NCBI GenBank assembly: GCA_022709365.1
Contig: JAKLIY010000010.1
Coordinates: 26,341 to 90,340, forward strand
Length of the DNA stretch: 64,000 bases
Reading direction: 5' to 3'
Source: Pseudomonadota bacterium
GTDB taxonomy: Bacteria; Pseudomonadota; Gammaproteobacteria; Competibacterales; Competibacteraceae
The notes beneath the pieces were generated by a model, which did no database searches, was not told the origin of the DNA, and worked only from the letters and a program-made list of their open reading frames with translations. Below are positions 54,019 to 63,205 of this stretch, in pieces (position 1 is the first letter of the stretch; the number at the start of each line of letters is the position of its first letter). The position numbers and the translations under genes were made by a program.

Positions 54019-54933
54019 CTATTCGCTGGTGCCCGGCGCAGAACCGCTAAACTGGCAGCCACAGGATTGCAGATAGGCGCGGAACCGCTCGCCCAGTTCC
54101 GGATGACGCAAACCGTATTCGACCGTCGCAATCAGGTAGCCGAGTTTGCTGCCGCAATCATGGCGACGTCCGGAAAATTCATAAGCTAACACCTGTTCTT
54201 CGTTGATCAGCGCGGCGATGCCGTCGGTGAGCTGGATTTCATTGCCAGCCCCGCGGGGAATATGTTCGAGCAGGTCGAAAATTCGTGAGGTCAGGATGTA
54301 GCGGCCCACCACCGCCAGATTAGAGGGGGCATTTTCCGGCTTGGGTTTTTCGACGATGCCATCCACATTGCTCAGCCGGGTGGCGAAGGGCAGTGGATGG
54401 ACGATGCCGTATTTGTTGGTTTCAGCTTGGGGCACCCGCTCGACGCCCAGGATCGAACACTGGTATTTATTAAAATACCGAACCATCTGGCTCATTGCGC
54501 CGCCTTCCGTGGCGTCATCTTCGATCAGGTCGTCGGCCAGAATGACCATGAATGGTTCATTGCCCACGACGGGTCGGGCGCACAATACGGCATGACCCAG
54601 CCCCAGCGCTTCGGCCTGGCGGACATAGACGCATTCCACCCCTTTTGGCACGATGTTGCGCACCACGTTGAGCAGGTCGGTTTTGCCACGGGTTTCCAGT
54701 TCAACTTCCAGTTCATAAGCCTTGTCGAAGTGATCGGCAATGGCGTTCTTGGTACGGCCAATGATGAACACCAGGGTGTCCACTCCCGCCGCTACCGCCT
54801 CTTCAACCGCGTATTGAATCAGCGGCTTGTCGACGATGGGGAGCATTTCCTTGGGACTGGCCTTGGTGGCCGGCAGGAACCGCGTTCCCAGACCAGCGAC
54901 TGGAAAAACCGCCTTGCGCACACGCCGTTTCAC
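54019..54933 (-). CDS. galU: UTP-glucose-1-phosphate uridylyltransferase
   Basis: 304 residues. The nucleotide-binding [32 protein letters not shown] appears near the N-terminus in two adjoining blocks ([12 protein letters not shown] and [11 protein letters not shown]), and [11 protein letters not shown] and [12 protein letters not shown] are also typical. It makes UDP-glucose. I prefer the GTG at 54933, with GAGG eight bases upstream, over an ATG-started extension to 55014 that lacks conservation. First gene of a galU-ackA-glmS cluster. Confidence 0.94.
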   Translation of the reverse strand: MKRRVRKAVFPVAGLGTRFLPATKASPKEMLPIVDKPLIQYAVEEAVAAGVDTLVFIIGRTKNAIADHFDKAYELEVELETRGKTDLLNVVRNIVPKGVECVYVRQAEALGLGHAVLCARPVVGNEPFMVILADDLIEDDATEGGAMSQMVRYFNKYQCSILGVERVPQAETNKYGIVHPLPFATRLSNVDGIVEKPKPENAPSNLAVVGRYILTSRIFDLLEHIPRGAGNEIQLTDGIAALINEEQVLAYEFSGRRHDCGSKLGYLIATVEYGLRHPELGERFRAYLQSCGCQFSGSAPGTSE

Positions 54934-55062
54934 GCTGTTTACCTCGCAGATGGAGTGATGAGAGATGGGTGGTGAATGACGCTGCATTGTCCGGCAAGCG
55001 GCGGGATTGGACAAGCCTGCTGGAAGTCCGCCAGCCAGAACATGCGAACTCCCTATCTAACG

Positions 55063-55237
55063 TGAGTTCTGGATAAAGATTAGGGAGGTGGCCCTTGGAG
55101 CGGAACCGGCTTAAGGTTGCCGGTATCACCGCGGCTAACCGCTCGGTCAAACCGATCTGGCGGTCGATGCCGCGTAGGATCACGGGATCGAAATCCGACG
55201 ACAGCGCGCTGCCATTAAACGTTCTACGGAGGCTCAA
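55063..55237 (-). pseudogene. Transposase N-terminal remnant (IS1380-like)
   Basis: On the minus strand the residues DFDPVILRGIDRQIGLTERL, then AAVIP, resemble the N-terminus of IS1380-type DDE transposases (a ...LLR.IDR.LGLTERLA... pattern). About 58 residues are recognisable before the sequence merges with unrelated DNA upstream of galU. No catalytic domain remains. Family assignment is by pattern only. Confidence 0.5.
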
Positions 55238-55325
55238 ACCAGCGATGGGGAAAACGCAGTAATTTTGGGGTAGACTCAGGCAAGGGTGGCCTCGTTGAGT
55301 TTCTTCCGAAGCGCTATTAGCGTAA

Positions 55326-55346
55326 AACTTATTATATCAATAAGTT
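55326..55346. promoter_or_regulatory. AT-rich inverted repeat upstream of xrtH
   Basis: AACTTATT and AATAAGTT are perfect 8-bp arms around ATATC, followed by AAAAGG and seven T. It could be an operator for the exosortase locus or a weak terminator. The rest of 55240-55475 is AT-rich without other structure I can identify. Confidence 0.35.
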
Positions 55347-55475
55347 AAAAGGTTTTTTTACCCCTTTTCTTGAATAATTCGGGAGTAATTATCCGCAACT
55401 TCCACCCGACTGTATATCCATAGATGGTCCTTTTGGTGGCAAAATTCCAGCTAAGGCTGAACGAAGGACATGATC

Positions 55476-55973
55476 ATGCGACGTTTTTTGCTGGCATTCA
55501 TCGGAATCGGGTTGCTGCTGTACGGCGTGGTATACCTGCCACCGGTGCGAGACCAGCTTATTGCGCCTTTTACCGATGGGTTGACCGTGGCGGCGGGCGG
55601 ATTGATCACCCTGTTCGGCGGACAGGCCTGGGTACAGGGTAATGTGTTGACGATTCCCGGTTTTAGCGTGCGCATCCTCGATTTGTGCAACGGCGTGGAA
55701 GCCACCTTGCTGTTGTGGACTGCCATACTGGCCTTTCCCGCGCCGTGGCCTTATCGACTGTGGGGTCTGCTGATCGGCGTGCTGGGAGTGCAAGCGATTA
55801 ACCTAGCGCGAATTGTCAGCCTGGTATACCTGGGGGTGTGGAAGCCAGCGTGGTTCTACTGGGTGCATTGGTACGTCTGGGATGCGCTGATCTTGCTGGA
55901 CGTGCTGTTGATCTTCCTGCTGTGGCTGCGCCGGCTACCGGTGGACATGACACCGCATGCCCCGGCTGCTTGA
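55476..55973 (+). CDS. xrtH: Exosortase H (IPTL-CTERM-specific)
   Basis: 165 residues, short for an exosortase but normal for XrtH. Several transmembrane helices carry the catalytic trio Cys71 (ILDLCNGVEA), Arg112 (INLARIVSL) and His131 (WVHWYVWDAL). It cleaves and anchors proteins bearing IPTL-CTERM tails; two such proteins are encoded 1.4 and 3 kb downstream. AAGGA seven bases before the ATG at 55476 favours it over the ATG two codons earlier. It overlaps the next gene by 17 bp. Confidence 0.93.
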   Translation: MRRFLLAFIGIGLLLYGVVYLPPVRDQLIAPFTDGLTVAAGGLITLFGGQAWVQGNVLTIPGFSVRILDLCNGVEATLLLWTAILAFPAPWPYRLWGLLIGVLGVQAINLARIVSLVYLGVWKPAWFYWVHWYVWDALILLDVLLIFLLWLRRLPVDMTPHAPAA

Positions 55974-56631
55974 TCCGCTGCTTCGCCTGCTGCTGGGCGC
56001 GGCGCTGTGCCTGCCGCTGTGTCTAGGGTTGTGGTGGTGGTTCGTCCGCAAGCCGCTGATAAATTTGTTGGTTTATGCGCTTGGCCTCGTCAGTCCATGG
56101 CTGTGGCCGGAAACCGTACTGGGCGTTGGTCTGGATGGCGATAAAGGTCTGATCGTAAGCCTGCTGCCGCCGCTGACCGACTCGGCCCGGATGTTCATGG
56201 CTTTGCCGTTGTCCTTCAACCGTGCGGCCGTGATCCTGCCGCTGTTCTGGGGGTTGACGCTGGCCACGCCGGGACGTGGCCTGTTTCGCCGGCTGCTGCT
56301 CGGCACTCTAGTCTTGCTGCCGGTGGCGTTTGCGATGGTTCTGCTTTACGTGCAGTTTCAGATCGCGCTTTATCGAACCCACCTGCCCGTGTTGACGGAA
56401 ACGCCGCCCGCCGAATATGCCTTGGCCTTGCCGGATCCGCTTTGGTTGTATCACCTGTGGGGGCTGGGCCGGCAACTGGCGGTTCTGGTGCTCCCAGTGT
56501 TTGCCCCCCTGCTCGCTTGGCTGTTGCTGCACCGATCTTTTCTCCGCACGGTCATCCTCGGTGGACTGCTGCAACGCGGTGCTCGATCCGGTCCCAGGCG
56601 GCCGGTGGCACCCCTGGACCCCGAAGTATGA
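55957..56631 (+). CDS. Exosortase H-associated membrane protein
   Basis: 224 residues with about four transmembrane helices (around 7-29, 85-100, 112-133 and 170-193). It lies immediately after and overlapping xrtH, the position of the conserved accessory membrane protein of XrtH loci. No catalytic motif is visible. A loop between helices 1 and 2 contains LVSPWLWPETVLGV. A role as exosortase partner is inferred from position and known locus structure. Confidence 0.8.
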   Translation: MPRLLDPLLRLLLGAALCLPLCLGLWWWFVRKPLINLLVYALGLVSPWLWPETVLGVGLDGDKGLIVSLLPPLTDSARMFMALPLSFNRAAVILPLFWGLTLATPGRGLFRRLLLGTLVLLPVAFAMVLLYVQFQIALYRTHLPVLTETPPAEYALALPDPLWLYHLWGLGRQLAVLVLPVFAPLLAWLLLHRSFLRTVILGGLLQRGARSGPRRPVAPLDPEV

Positions 56632-57227
56632 TGGTCCACCTTCCCCGATCACTGGCATTACTCGGCGTGTTGCTACTGCTCGGCTGTGATCCACAGCAGA
56701 GTCAATACCGGGTCGCGATGCAGCAATTATTTCACCGCGACTACCGCGCGGGCGCCCTGACGCTGGCTTCGCTGGCCGAAAACGGCCACGCGCCGTCCCA
56801 ATTCCGGCTGGGGATGCTGTATCGCCTGGGGTTGGGCGTGCCGCGCAACCCGCAGCGGGCCGTCTATTGGTTCGACAAAGCCGCCCGGCAAGACGATGTC
56901 GGGGGTCAGTACTGGCTGGCCGAATCCTTTCGACGTGGGGAAGGGGTCCCGGTTTCACACGAACTGGCCTTCGAGTGGTTTCACCGCCTGGCCGAACGGG
57001 GTTACGCCCCGGCGCAGTACCAGGTGGCCCTGGCCTACGCGGACGGGCGCGGCATCGCCCGCGACGAACCGGCGGCCGTCCACTGGTTGCGACGGGCCAG
57101 CGCGGGGGGATACCCGGACGCCGCCCGGCGGCTGGCGCGGGCCTATCGGCACGGCGAACTGGGCTTGCCGCGCGATCCGGCGCAAGCCGGGGCCTGGGAG
57201 CGGAAAACCCAGCCGGCGCGGTTTTGA
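56628..57227 (+). CDS. Sel1-repeat lipoprotein
   Basis: 199 residues. The lipobox LLLLGC with Cys20 followed by Asp marks a lipoprotein; Asp at +2 is an inner-membrane retention signal in enterics. About four Sel1 repeats follow (APSQFRLGMLYRLGLGVPRN, then AVYWFDKAARQDDVGGQYWL, APAQYQVALAYADGRGIARD, a last partial one). The ATG overlaps the stop of the previous gene (ATGATG), so it belongs to the xrtH operon. Its last ~35 codons are part of the segment duplicated at 58706-58934. Confidence 0.88.
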   Translation: MMVHLPRSLALLGVLLLLGCDPQQSQYRVAMQQLFHRDYRAGALTLASLAENGHAPSQFRLGMLYRLGLGVPRNPQRAVYWFDKAARQDDVGGQYWLAESFRRGEGVPVSHELAFEWFHRLAERGYAPAQYQVALAYADGRGIARDEPAAVHWLRRASAGGYPDAARRLARAYRHGELGLPRDPAQAGAWERKTQPARF

Positions 57228-57342
57228 TTTTTCGCGCTTTTTTCGTCAGCGGCGGTGCTGGCGGAAACCGGAATTGTGACGTAAATTACAGGGAAATAGT
57301 TCGCAGCAGAAATCATGAGGGAGGGTACTTCGATGGCGCGTC
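57114..57342 (+). repeat. 229-bp duplicated leader segment, copy 1
   Basis: Identical to 58706-58934 except for about six substitutions, without gaps (offset 1592). It covers the 3' end of the Sel1 lipoprotein gene, the intergenic region with the ribosome site GGGAGGG, and the first three codons of the HAF-repeat protein gene. Confidence 0.97.
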
Positions 57343-58463
57343 CTTATTGTCTTCGTCCACTCACCGGGGCACTCCTGGGGTCCGTCTTGAGCCTGTTCAT
57401 CCTTTCCAGTGGGGCGGTCGCCGACCCCCCAGCGGCAGCGTATAGCTTCACGACCTTGGATGTACCCGGCGCCACTTCAACCCATCCCACCAGCATCAAC
57501 GACAGCGGCCAAGTGACGGGAGGTTACGCTGTTAGATCCGGCGGTTGTAAAATTTGCGATCCCGACCAGGGTTTCGTATACAGCAAAGGCACGTTCACGA
57601 CCATCGACCCGCCGGGCGCCACTTACACCGAAGCCCAGGGCATCAACGCGAGTGGCCAAGTGGCGGGATATTTCGCTGATAGTTCCGGCGGCCATGGTTT
57701 CATATACAGCTACAGCAACGGCGTGTTCACGACCATCGACACGCCGGGTGCCATTGCCACCAATGCCACCAGCATCAACGATAGCGGCCAGGTGGTGGGT
57801 AGGTATGCTGATAGTTCCGGCGGCCATGGTTTCATATACAGCAACGGCGTGTTCACGACCCTCGACGCGCCGGGTGCCACTTCAACCTATCCCACCAGCA
57901 TCAACGCAAGCGGCCAAGTGGCGGGTTATTTCTCTAGCTTGGGTGTTCATGGTTTCGTGTACAGCAACGGCACGTTCACCACCTTGGATGCCCCGGGCGC
58001 TCAAATCACTTATGCCATCAGCATCAATGCCAGTGGCCAAGTGGCTGGTTATGGCCTCGATGCAGATGGAGGAGGTCATGGCTTCGTGTACAGCAACGGC
58101 ACATTCACCACTTTGGATGTCCCGGGCGCTCGAGGCACTCATCCCGCCAGCATCAATGCCAGTGGCCAAGTGGTCGGTGATTTCATCAATGCAGATGGAG
58201 GTCATAGTTTCGTCTACAGCAACGGCACGTTCACGACCCTCGACGTTCCGGGGGCCACTTCCACCTATGCCAGAAGCATCAACGATAGCGGCCAAGTGGC
58301 GGGAGGTTACTACGATGGCTCCCGCATCTATGGTTTCATCGCCACCCCGATGGTGACCGATATTCCCACCCTGAGCCAATGGGCGCTGCTGTTGGGCGGT
58401 GGGTTGCTGGTGGGCATGGCTTTGCTGGCCCAAGTCCGGCGGTCCCGTTTGCTGCGAGGGTAG
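57333..58463 (+). CDS. HAF-repeat extracellular protein with IPTL-CTERM sorting signal
   Basis: 376 residues. Signal peptide at the N-terminus (GALLGSVLSLFILSSGAVA). The body has seven tandem ~42-residue repeats containing SIN(D/A)SGQV(A/V)G and HGFVYSNGTFTTLD(V/A)PGA, the HAF repeat. The C-terminus is TDIPTLSQWALLLGG, a hydrophobic helix and the basic end RRSRLLRG: a textbook IPTL-CTERM tail for XrtH. The start at 57333 follows GGGAGGG; an ATG 18 bp earlier lies before that site. Repeats are also near-identical at DNA level, so copy number may vary. Confidence 0.9.
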   Translation: MARPYCLRPLTGALLGSVLSLFILSSGAVADPPAAAYSFTTLDVPGATSTHPTSINDSGQVTGGYAVRSGGCKICDPDQGFVYSKGTFTTIDPPGATYTEAQGINASGQVAGYFADSSGGHGFIYSYSNGVFTTIDTPGAIATNATSINDSGQVVGRYADSSGGHGFIYSNGVFTTLDAPGATSTYPTSINASGQVAGYFSSLGVHGFVYSNGTFTTLDAPGAQITYAISINASGQVAGYGLDADGGGHGFVYSNGTFTTLDVPGARGTHPASINASGQVVGDFINADGGHSFVYSNGTFTTLDVPGATSTYARSINDSGQVAGGYYDGSRIYGFIATPMVTDIPTLSQWALLLGGGLLVGMALLAQVRRSRLLRG

Positions 58464-58535
58464 TCGCCATCAGGAATCCCCAGCGGGGCGTCAGATAATT
58501 TGATTGTTTAGATGGATTTATGATGTGCTTACCGT

Positions 58536-58705
58536 ATGGGTGATGTCGGTTTGGTCAGACAGAAGTTTGAAGCACTGCGTCCGCTGATGGACGAAAGAAT
58601 GCGGTACTTGTGCGCAGGTTCTGAAGCCGTCGCCTTGGGGTACGGCGGCATTGCCGTCGTGGCCGAGGCCACGGGGATGGCCCGAAATACCGTGGTTGCT
58701 GGCAT
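58536..58705 (+). pseudogene. Transposase N-terminal remnant (ISAzo13-like)
   Basis: Residues 1-57 (VRQKFEALRPLMDERMRYL, then SEAVALGYGGIAVVAEATGM and ARNTVVAGI) match the N-terminal helix-turn-helix region of ISAzo13-type transposases. The match ends exactly where copy 2 of the 229-bp duplication begins at 58706. The catalytic part is missing. It may mark the recombination breakpoint. Confidence 0.7.
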
Positions 58706-58934
58706 CCGGACGCCGCCCGGCGGCTGGCGCGGGCCTATCGGCACGGCGAACTGGGCCTGCCGCGCGACCCGGCGCAAGCCGGGGCCTGGGAGCGGAAAAC
58801 CCAGCCGGCGCGGTTTTGATTTTTCGCGCTTTTTTCGTCAGCGGCGGCGCTGGCAGAAACCGGAATTGTGACGTAAATTACAGGGAAATTGTTCGCGGCA
58901 GAAATCATGAGGGAGGGTACTTCGATGGCGCGTC
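58706..58934 (+). repeat. 229-bp duplicated leader segment, copy 2
   Basis: Second copy of 57114-57342. It brings a non-functional 3' piece of the Sel1 lipoprotein gene plus a full leader, ribosome site and the first codons MAR to the second IPTL-CTERM gene, so both substrates should be expressed with the same translation signals. Confidence 0.97.
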
Positions 58935-60283
58935 TTTCTCATCTACCCATCCCGCCCCTGCTGTGGCTCGTGCTGATTTTGTTCGGCCTTCCCGCTGGGG
59001 CGGCCACCTTCACCGTCACCAATTTCAACGACAGCGGCCTCGGTTCGCTGCGACAGGCTATCCTCGACGCCAACGCGGCGGCGGACGACGACATCATTGT
59101 CTTCCAAGGCGGCTTGAGCGGCACGATTACCCTGACTAGTGGGGAACTCGTTATCAGTAGTAACCTCACCATCAACGGGCCAAGTGCAAATGTACTGGCG
59201 GTGAGCGGTGATCGTCTCACCTTGCGGATTTTAAGCATCGCTCCAGGAGCAACGGTAACAATTGATGGGCTGACGCTCAAGGATGGTTTTGCTGGCTATC
59301 CAGTTGGCAACAACGGCGGCGGTATTAAAAACCAAGGCAATCTGACGGTTGCCAATAGCATCCTGTCCGGTAATTCATCTGGCAGTTACGGTGGCGCCAT
59401 TTCCAATAGTGGCACGTTGAAAATCACTAGTAGTACTTTGATCAGTAATTCGTCGTCAGCACAACGTGGTGGCGTCGGAGGCGCTATCTACAACGAGGGC
59501 ACACTAACAATTACCGATAGTACCCTATCCAACAATGTGGCATCATTTGGTGGTGGCGCTATTGTTAATTCTGAAACTGGCACCCTGACAGTTTCCCATA
59601 GCACCCTAAGTGGCAATTCCAGCTTTCCCGGCGGCGGCATTGATAACCGAGGTACCCTAACAGTCGTTAACAGTAGCCTATCGGGTAACTCCGGCGGCGG
59701 CATTTTCAACTCCAATATCGGTACTTTGGCGGTCACCAACAGTACCCTATCGGGTAATTTTGGAGTCCCCGTTGAAGACAGCGGAGTTGGCATTTCCAAC
59801 AGAGGGACCCTAACACTTGGCAATAGCCTAGTGACTGGCAACAACGCGCCAACACGCATAGAAATTGACAACAACTTTGGCGGTGTTTTCATCTCCCAAG
59901 GCCACAACCTGTTCGGCGAGAACGGGATTTCCGGAGTGGAGGGAGGCACATTAACACCGACCGACATCGTTCCAACGGTCGGCATCAGCGCTATTCTCGC
60001 TCCCTTGGGCGACTACGGCGGGCCGACTCAGACCCATCTTCTCGTCCCCGACAGCCCGGCGATCAACGCTGGCGACAACGCCCTAATCCCGAACGGCGTT
60101 TCTACCGACCAGCGTGGTTTCCCCCGCATCCAGAACGGCACGGTGGATATCGGCGCGGTGGAGGTCGTCGGTTCCGCGACTGACATTCCCACCCTGAGCC
60201 AATGGGCGCTGCTGCTGGGCGGGCTGCTGCTGGGCGGTATCGCTTGGTGGACTCTGGGGCGGACCCATTCGCTGCGAGGGTAG
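58925..60283 (+). CDS. Right-handed beta-helix protein with IPTL-CTERM sorting signal
   Basis: 452 residues. After a signal peptide (PLLWLVLILFGLPAGAA) the mature N-terminus TFTVTNFNDSGLGSLRQAIL is the usual cap of CSLREA/choice-of-anchor Q beta-helix proteins. The middle repeats short turns such as GGGIxNxGTLTVxNSTLSGNS, a pectate-lyase-like parallel beta helix. Near the end come LVPDSPAINAGDNA and DQRGFPRIQNGTVDIGAVE. It ends in TDIPTLSQWALLLGG, a membrane helix and Arg-rich tail for XrtH processing. Passenger unrelated to the preceding substrate. Confidence 0.9.
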   Translation: MARLSHLPIPPLLWLVLILFGLPAGAATFTVTNFNDSGLGSLRQAILDANAAADDDIIVFQGGLSGTITLTSGELVISSNLTINGPSANVLAVSGDRLTLRILSIAPGATVTIDGLTLKDGFAGYPVGNNGGGIKNQGNLTVANSILSGNSSGSYGGAISNSGTLKITSSTLISNSSSAQRGGVGGAIYNEGTLTITDSTLSNNVASFGGGAIVNSETGTLTVSHSTLSGNSSFPGGGIDNRGTLTVVNSSLSGNSGGGIFNSNIGTLAVTNSTLSGNFGVPVEDSGVGISNRGTLTLGNSLVTGNNAPTRIEIDNNFGGVFISQGHNLFGENGISGVEGGTLTPTDIVPTVGISAILAPLGDYGGPTQTHLLVPDSPAINAGDNALIPNGVSTDQRGFPRIQNGTVDIGAVEVVGSATDIPTLSQWALLLGGLLLGGIAWWTLGRTHSLRG

Positions 60284-60325
60284 TCGCAATCAGGAATCCG
60301 AAGCTGGGTGTCAGATAATTCCTCC

Positions 60326-60458
60326 TGTAAATTTTCCTGTGATCAGGGACTTTGGTCGAGGTGGCACACGATGCGCTAATCATAACTATCAATTAGTTGG
60401 AAGGTATTCAACAGCCCGGCCTACCCCATGACCGGCTGCTATCACAGGAAAATTTACA
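60326..60458. mobile_element. MITE-like element with perfect 18-bp terminal inverted repeats
   Basis: TGTAAATTTTCCTGTGAT at 60326-60343 is the exact reverse complement of 60441-60458. The 97 bp between hold no gene. The size (133 bp) and structure fit a non-autonomous transposable element. I cannot see a clear target duplication at the ends. Confidence 0.6.
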
Positions 60459-60464
60459 CGAGGA

Positions 60465-60507
60465 TAAAAAACCCTGCTGGCGCAGCGTAGAGCGCCAGTC
60501 AGGGTTT
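60465..60507 (-). terminator. Rho-independent terminator of clpB
   Basis: Reading the minus strand after the clpB stop, CAGGGTTT-type arms (60469-60476 with 60500-60507) and CTGGCGC/GCGCCAG (60477-60483 with 60492-60498) form a ~15-bp stem with one bulge and an 8-base loop, followed by a run of T (GGGTTTTTTA). It lies six bases from the stop codon. Confidence 0.9.
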
Positions 60508-60512
60508 ATCAA

Positions 60513-63113
60513 TCAATGACTTTTGGCTAAAAGCTGGGAACCCTTCCCGAACACCAGCCCCTCGCGCCCGGCATCCACAGTGACCGTATCGCCCGGGCCG
60601 AACTCGCCGGCCAGAATCCGCCGCGCCAGCGGATTTTCCAATTCCTGCTGAATCGCCCGCTTTAATGGCCGCGCCCCATAAACCGGATCGAAACCTACCT
60701 CACCCAACCGATCCAGCGCTGTTGACGTGATGTCCAGCCCCATCTGCCGCTCAACCAGCCGTTGCCGCAGATAGCCGATCTGAATATCGGCGATGGCGCG
60801 AATCTGCTCCCGGCCCAGCGGATGGAACACGGCAACTTCATCAATGCGGTTGATGAACTCCGGACGGAAATGATCCGCCACCTGCGCCATCACCATGCTC
60901 TTCATCAGCGGGTAGTTATCCTGCGCCGCCAGTTCCTGAATCATCTGCGAACCCAGATTAGAGGTCATGACGATCACGGTATTGCGGAAATCCACCGTCC
61001 GCCCCTGTCCATCGGTCAACCGCCCGTCGTCCAGCACCTGCAACAGCACGTTGAACACGTCCTGATGCGCTTTCTCGATTTCATCCAGCAGAATCACGCT
61101 GTAGGGCCGCCGCCGGATCGCCTCGGTCAGATAACCGCCTTCCTCGTAACCGACATAGCCGGGCGGCGCGCCAATCATCCGGGCGACCGAGTGCTTTTCC
61201 ATGAACTCCGACATATCGATCCGCACCATGGCTTCTTCGGTATCGAACAGAAACGCCGCCAGCGCTTTGCACAATTCCGTTTTACCGACTCCGGTCGGGC
61301 CGAGGAACAGGAAGGAGCCATTCGGTCGGCGGGGATCGGATAACCCGGCGCGGGACCGGCGAATCGCGTCGCACACTGCCTTAACCGCATCGTCCTGACC
61401 CACCACCCGGCGCTGAATCGCCTCTTCCATGCGCAACAGTTTCTCGCGCTCGCCTTCCAGCATCTTGGCGACGGGAATGCCGGTCCATTTGGAGACAACT
61501 TCAGCAATTTCCTCGTCCGTGACCTTGTTGCGCAGCAGCTTGAATTGACCCACCTCAGCAGCGGTCGCCTGGGTCAATCGGCGCTCCAAATCCGGGATGC
61601 GGCCGTAGGTTAATTCGGACATTCGCGCCAAATCACCCGCACGCCGCGCCGTATCCAGTTCCAGCCGCGCCCGTTCCAGCTCCTCCTTGACCTGCGCCGA
61701 ACCGTGCAGGGCCAGCTTTTCCGCCTTCCACACCTCTTCCAGATCGCTGAACTCACGCTCCAGCTTGGCGATTTCCTGTTCCAGCAATTCCAGCCGCTTC
61801 TTGGACGCTTCGTCACTTTCCTTTTTCAACGCCTCGCGCTCGATCTTGAGCTGGATCAACCGCCGTTCCAGCCGATCCATTTCCTCCGGCTTGGAGTCGA
61901 TCTCCATGCGGATGCGGCTGCCGGCTTCGTCCACCAGGTCGATGGCCTTGTCCGGCAGGTTGCGGTCGGTGATGTAGCGGTGCGACAGTGTAGCGGCGGC
62001 GACGATGGCTGGATCGGTGATTTCCACCCCATGATGAACTTCATAGCGCTCGTTCAATCCACGCAGAATGGCGATGGTGTCCTCGACGCTCGGTTCATTG
62101 ACCAGCACTTTTTGAAAACGCCGTTCCAGCGCCGCGTCCTTCTCGACATATTTGCGGTACTCATCGAGGGTGGTCGCGCCGATGCAATGCAATTCGCCCC
62201 GCGCCAGCGCCGGTTTGAGCATGTTACCGGCATCCATCGAACCCTCGGCCTTGCCCGCCCCGACCATGGTGTGCAATTCGTCGATGAACAGGATGATTTG
62301 CCCTTCCTGCCTGGAGAGGTCTTTCAGCACCGCCTTGAGCCGTTCCTCGAATTCGCCGCGAAACTTGGCTCCGGCGATCAGCGCGCCCATGTCCAGGGCC
62401 AGCACCCGTTTGCTTTTCAACCCTTCCGGCACTTCGCCGTTAATGATGCGCTGGGCCAGACCCTCGACAATCGCGGTTTTACCTACGCCCGGCTCGCCGA
62501 TGAGAACCGGATTGTTTTTGGTGCGCCGTTGCAAGACTTGAATTGTGCGGCGGATTTCATCATCGCGGCCAATGACCGGATCAAGCTTGCCCTGCTCGGC
62601 CCGTTCAGTCAGGTCGATGGTGTACTTCTCCAAGGCTTGCCGCTGATCTTCGGCGTTCTGATCATCGACTTTCTGGCCGCCGCGCAGGGCGTCGATGCCC
62701 CGCTCGATCAGACTCTTGGTCGCGCCGACCCGGTGCAGCAGCGCGCCCAGTTCGCTTTTGTCTTCCAGCGCCGCCAGCACGAACAGTTCGGAGCTGATAT
62801 AGGCGTCCTTGCGTTGCTGGGCGAGCTTGTCGGTCAGGTTCAGCAAGCGCGACAGTGCATTGGAAATTTGCACGTCACCGCCGGTCCCGGTGACTTGCGG
62901 CAAGCGATCCAATGCTTCATTCAGTTGCGAACGCAGCAGCTTGAGGTTGACATCGGCCTGAGCGAGTAGTGGCCGCACTGTGCCGCCTTCCTGATCGAGC
63001 AGGGCTGCCATCACATGCGCTGGTTCGATAAATTGATGATCACGGCCCACCGCCAGGCTTTGGGCGTCGCTCAGGGCCAGTTGAAACTTGTTGGTCAGTT
63101 TGTCCATACGCAT
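60513..63113 (-). CDS. clpB: ATP-dependent chaperone ClpB
   Basis: 866 residues, full length. N-terminal Clp repeats (to ~145), first AAA+ domain with Walker [10 protein letters not shown] and [14 protein letters not shown], a long coiled-coil middle domain (about 410-525), and second AAA+ domain with GPTGVGKTE and [11 protein letters not shown]. It lacks a ClpP-binding loop and works with DnaK to dissolve aggregates. GAGGG nine bases before the ATG at 63113 supports this start. No clear sigma32 promoter stood out to me in the ~90 bp upstream. Confidence 0.97.
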   Translation of the reverse strand: MRMDKLTNKFQLALSDAQSLAVGRDHQFIEPAHVMAALLDQEGGTVRPLLAQADVNLKLLRSQLNEALDRLPQVTGTGGDVQISNALSRLLNLTDKLAQQRKDAYISSELFVLAALEDKSELGALLHRVGATKSLIERGIDALRGGQKVDDQNAEDQRQALEKYTIDLTERAEQGKLDPVIGRDDEIRRTIQVLQRRTKNNPVLIGEPGVGKTAIVEGLAQRIINGEVPEGLKSKRVLALDMGALIAGAKFRGEFEERLKAVLKDLSRQEGQIILFIDELHTMVGAGKAEGSMDAGNMLKPALARGELHCIGATTLDEYRKYVEKDAALERRFQKVLVNEPSVEDTIAILRGLNERYEVHHGVEITDPAIVAAATLSHRYITDRNLPDKAIDLVDEAGSRIRMEIDSKPEEMDRLERRLIQLKIEREALKKESDEASKKRLELLEQEIAKLEREFSDLEEVWKAEKLALHGSAQVKEELERARLELDTARRAGDLARMSELTYGRIPDLERRLTQATAAEVGQFKLLRNKVTDEEIAEVVSKWTGIPVAKMLEGEREKLLRMEEAIQRRVVGQDDAVKAVCDAIRRSRAGLSDPRRPNGSFLFLGPTGVGKTELCKALAAFLFDTEEAMVRIDMSEFMEKHSVARMIGAPPGYVGYEEGGYLTEAIRRRPYSVILLDEIEKAHQDVFNVLLQVLDDGRLTDGQGRTVDFRNTVIVMTSNLGSQMIQELAAQDNYPLMKSMVMAQVADHFRPEFINRIDEVAVFHPLGREQIRAIADIQIGYLRQRLVERQMGLDITSTALDRLGEVGFDPVYGARPLKRAIQQELENPLARRILAGEFGPGDTVTVDAGREGLVFGKGSQLLAKSH

Positions 63114-63205
63114 GGGTGGCTACCCTCTTGATGATACGATTTCCCTACAAAATGGTAGTCATTTGTGGGAATTCAAGGGGGCGCTTCTCCGGTCGCGATC
63201 AGAAC

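Noticed and set aside
57460-58320. CRISPR-like array
   Set aside because: The repeats are in-frame coding repeats of an extracellular protein, without spacer structure or cas genes.
61704-62969. 421-codon open frame antisense to clpB
   Set aside because: clpB is intact and fully recognisable on the other strand.
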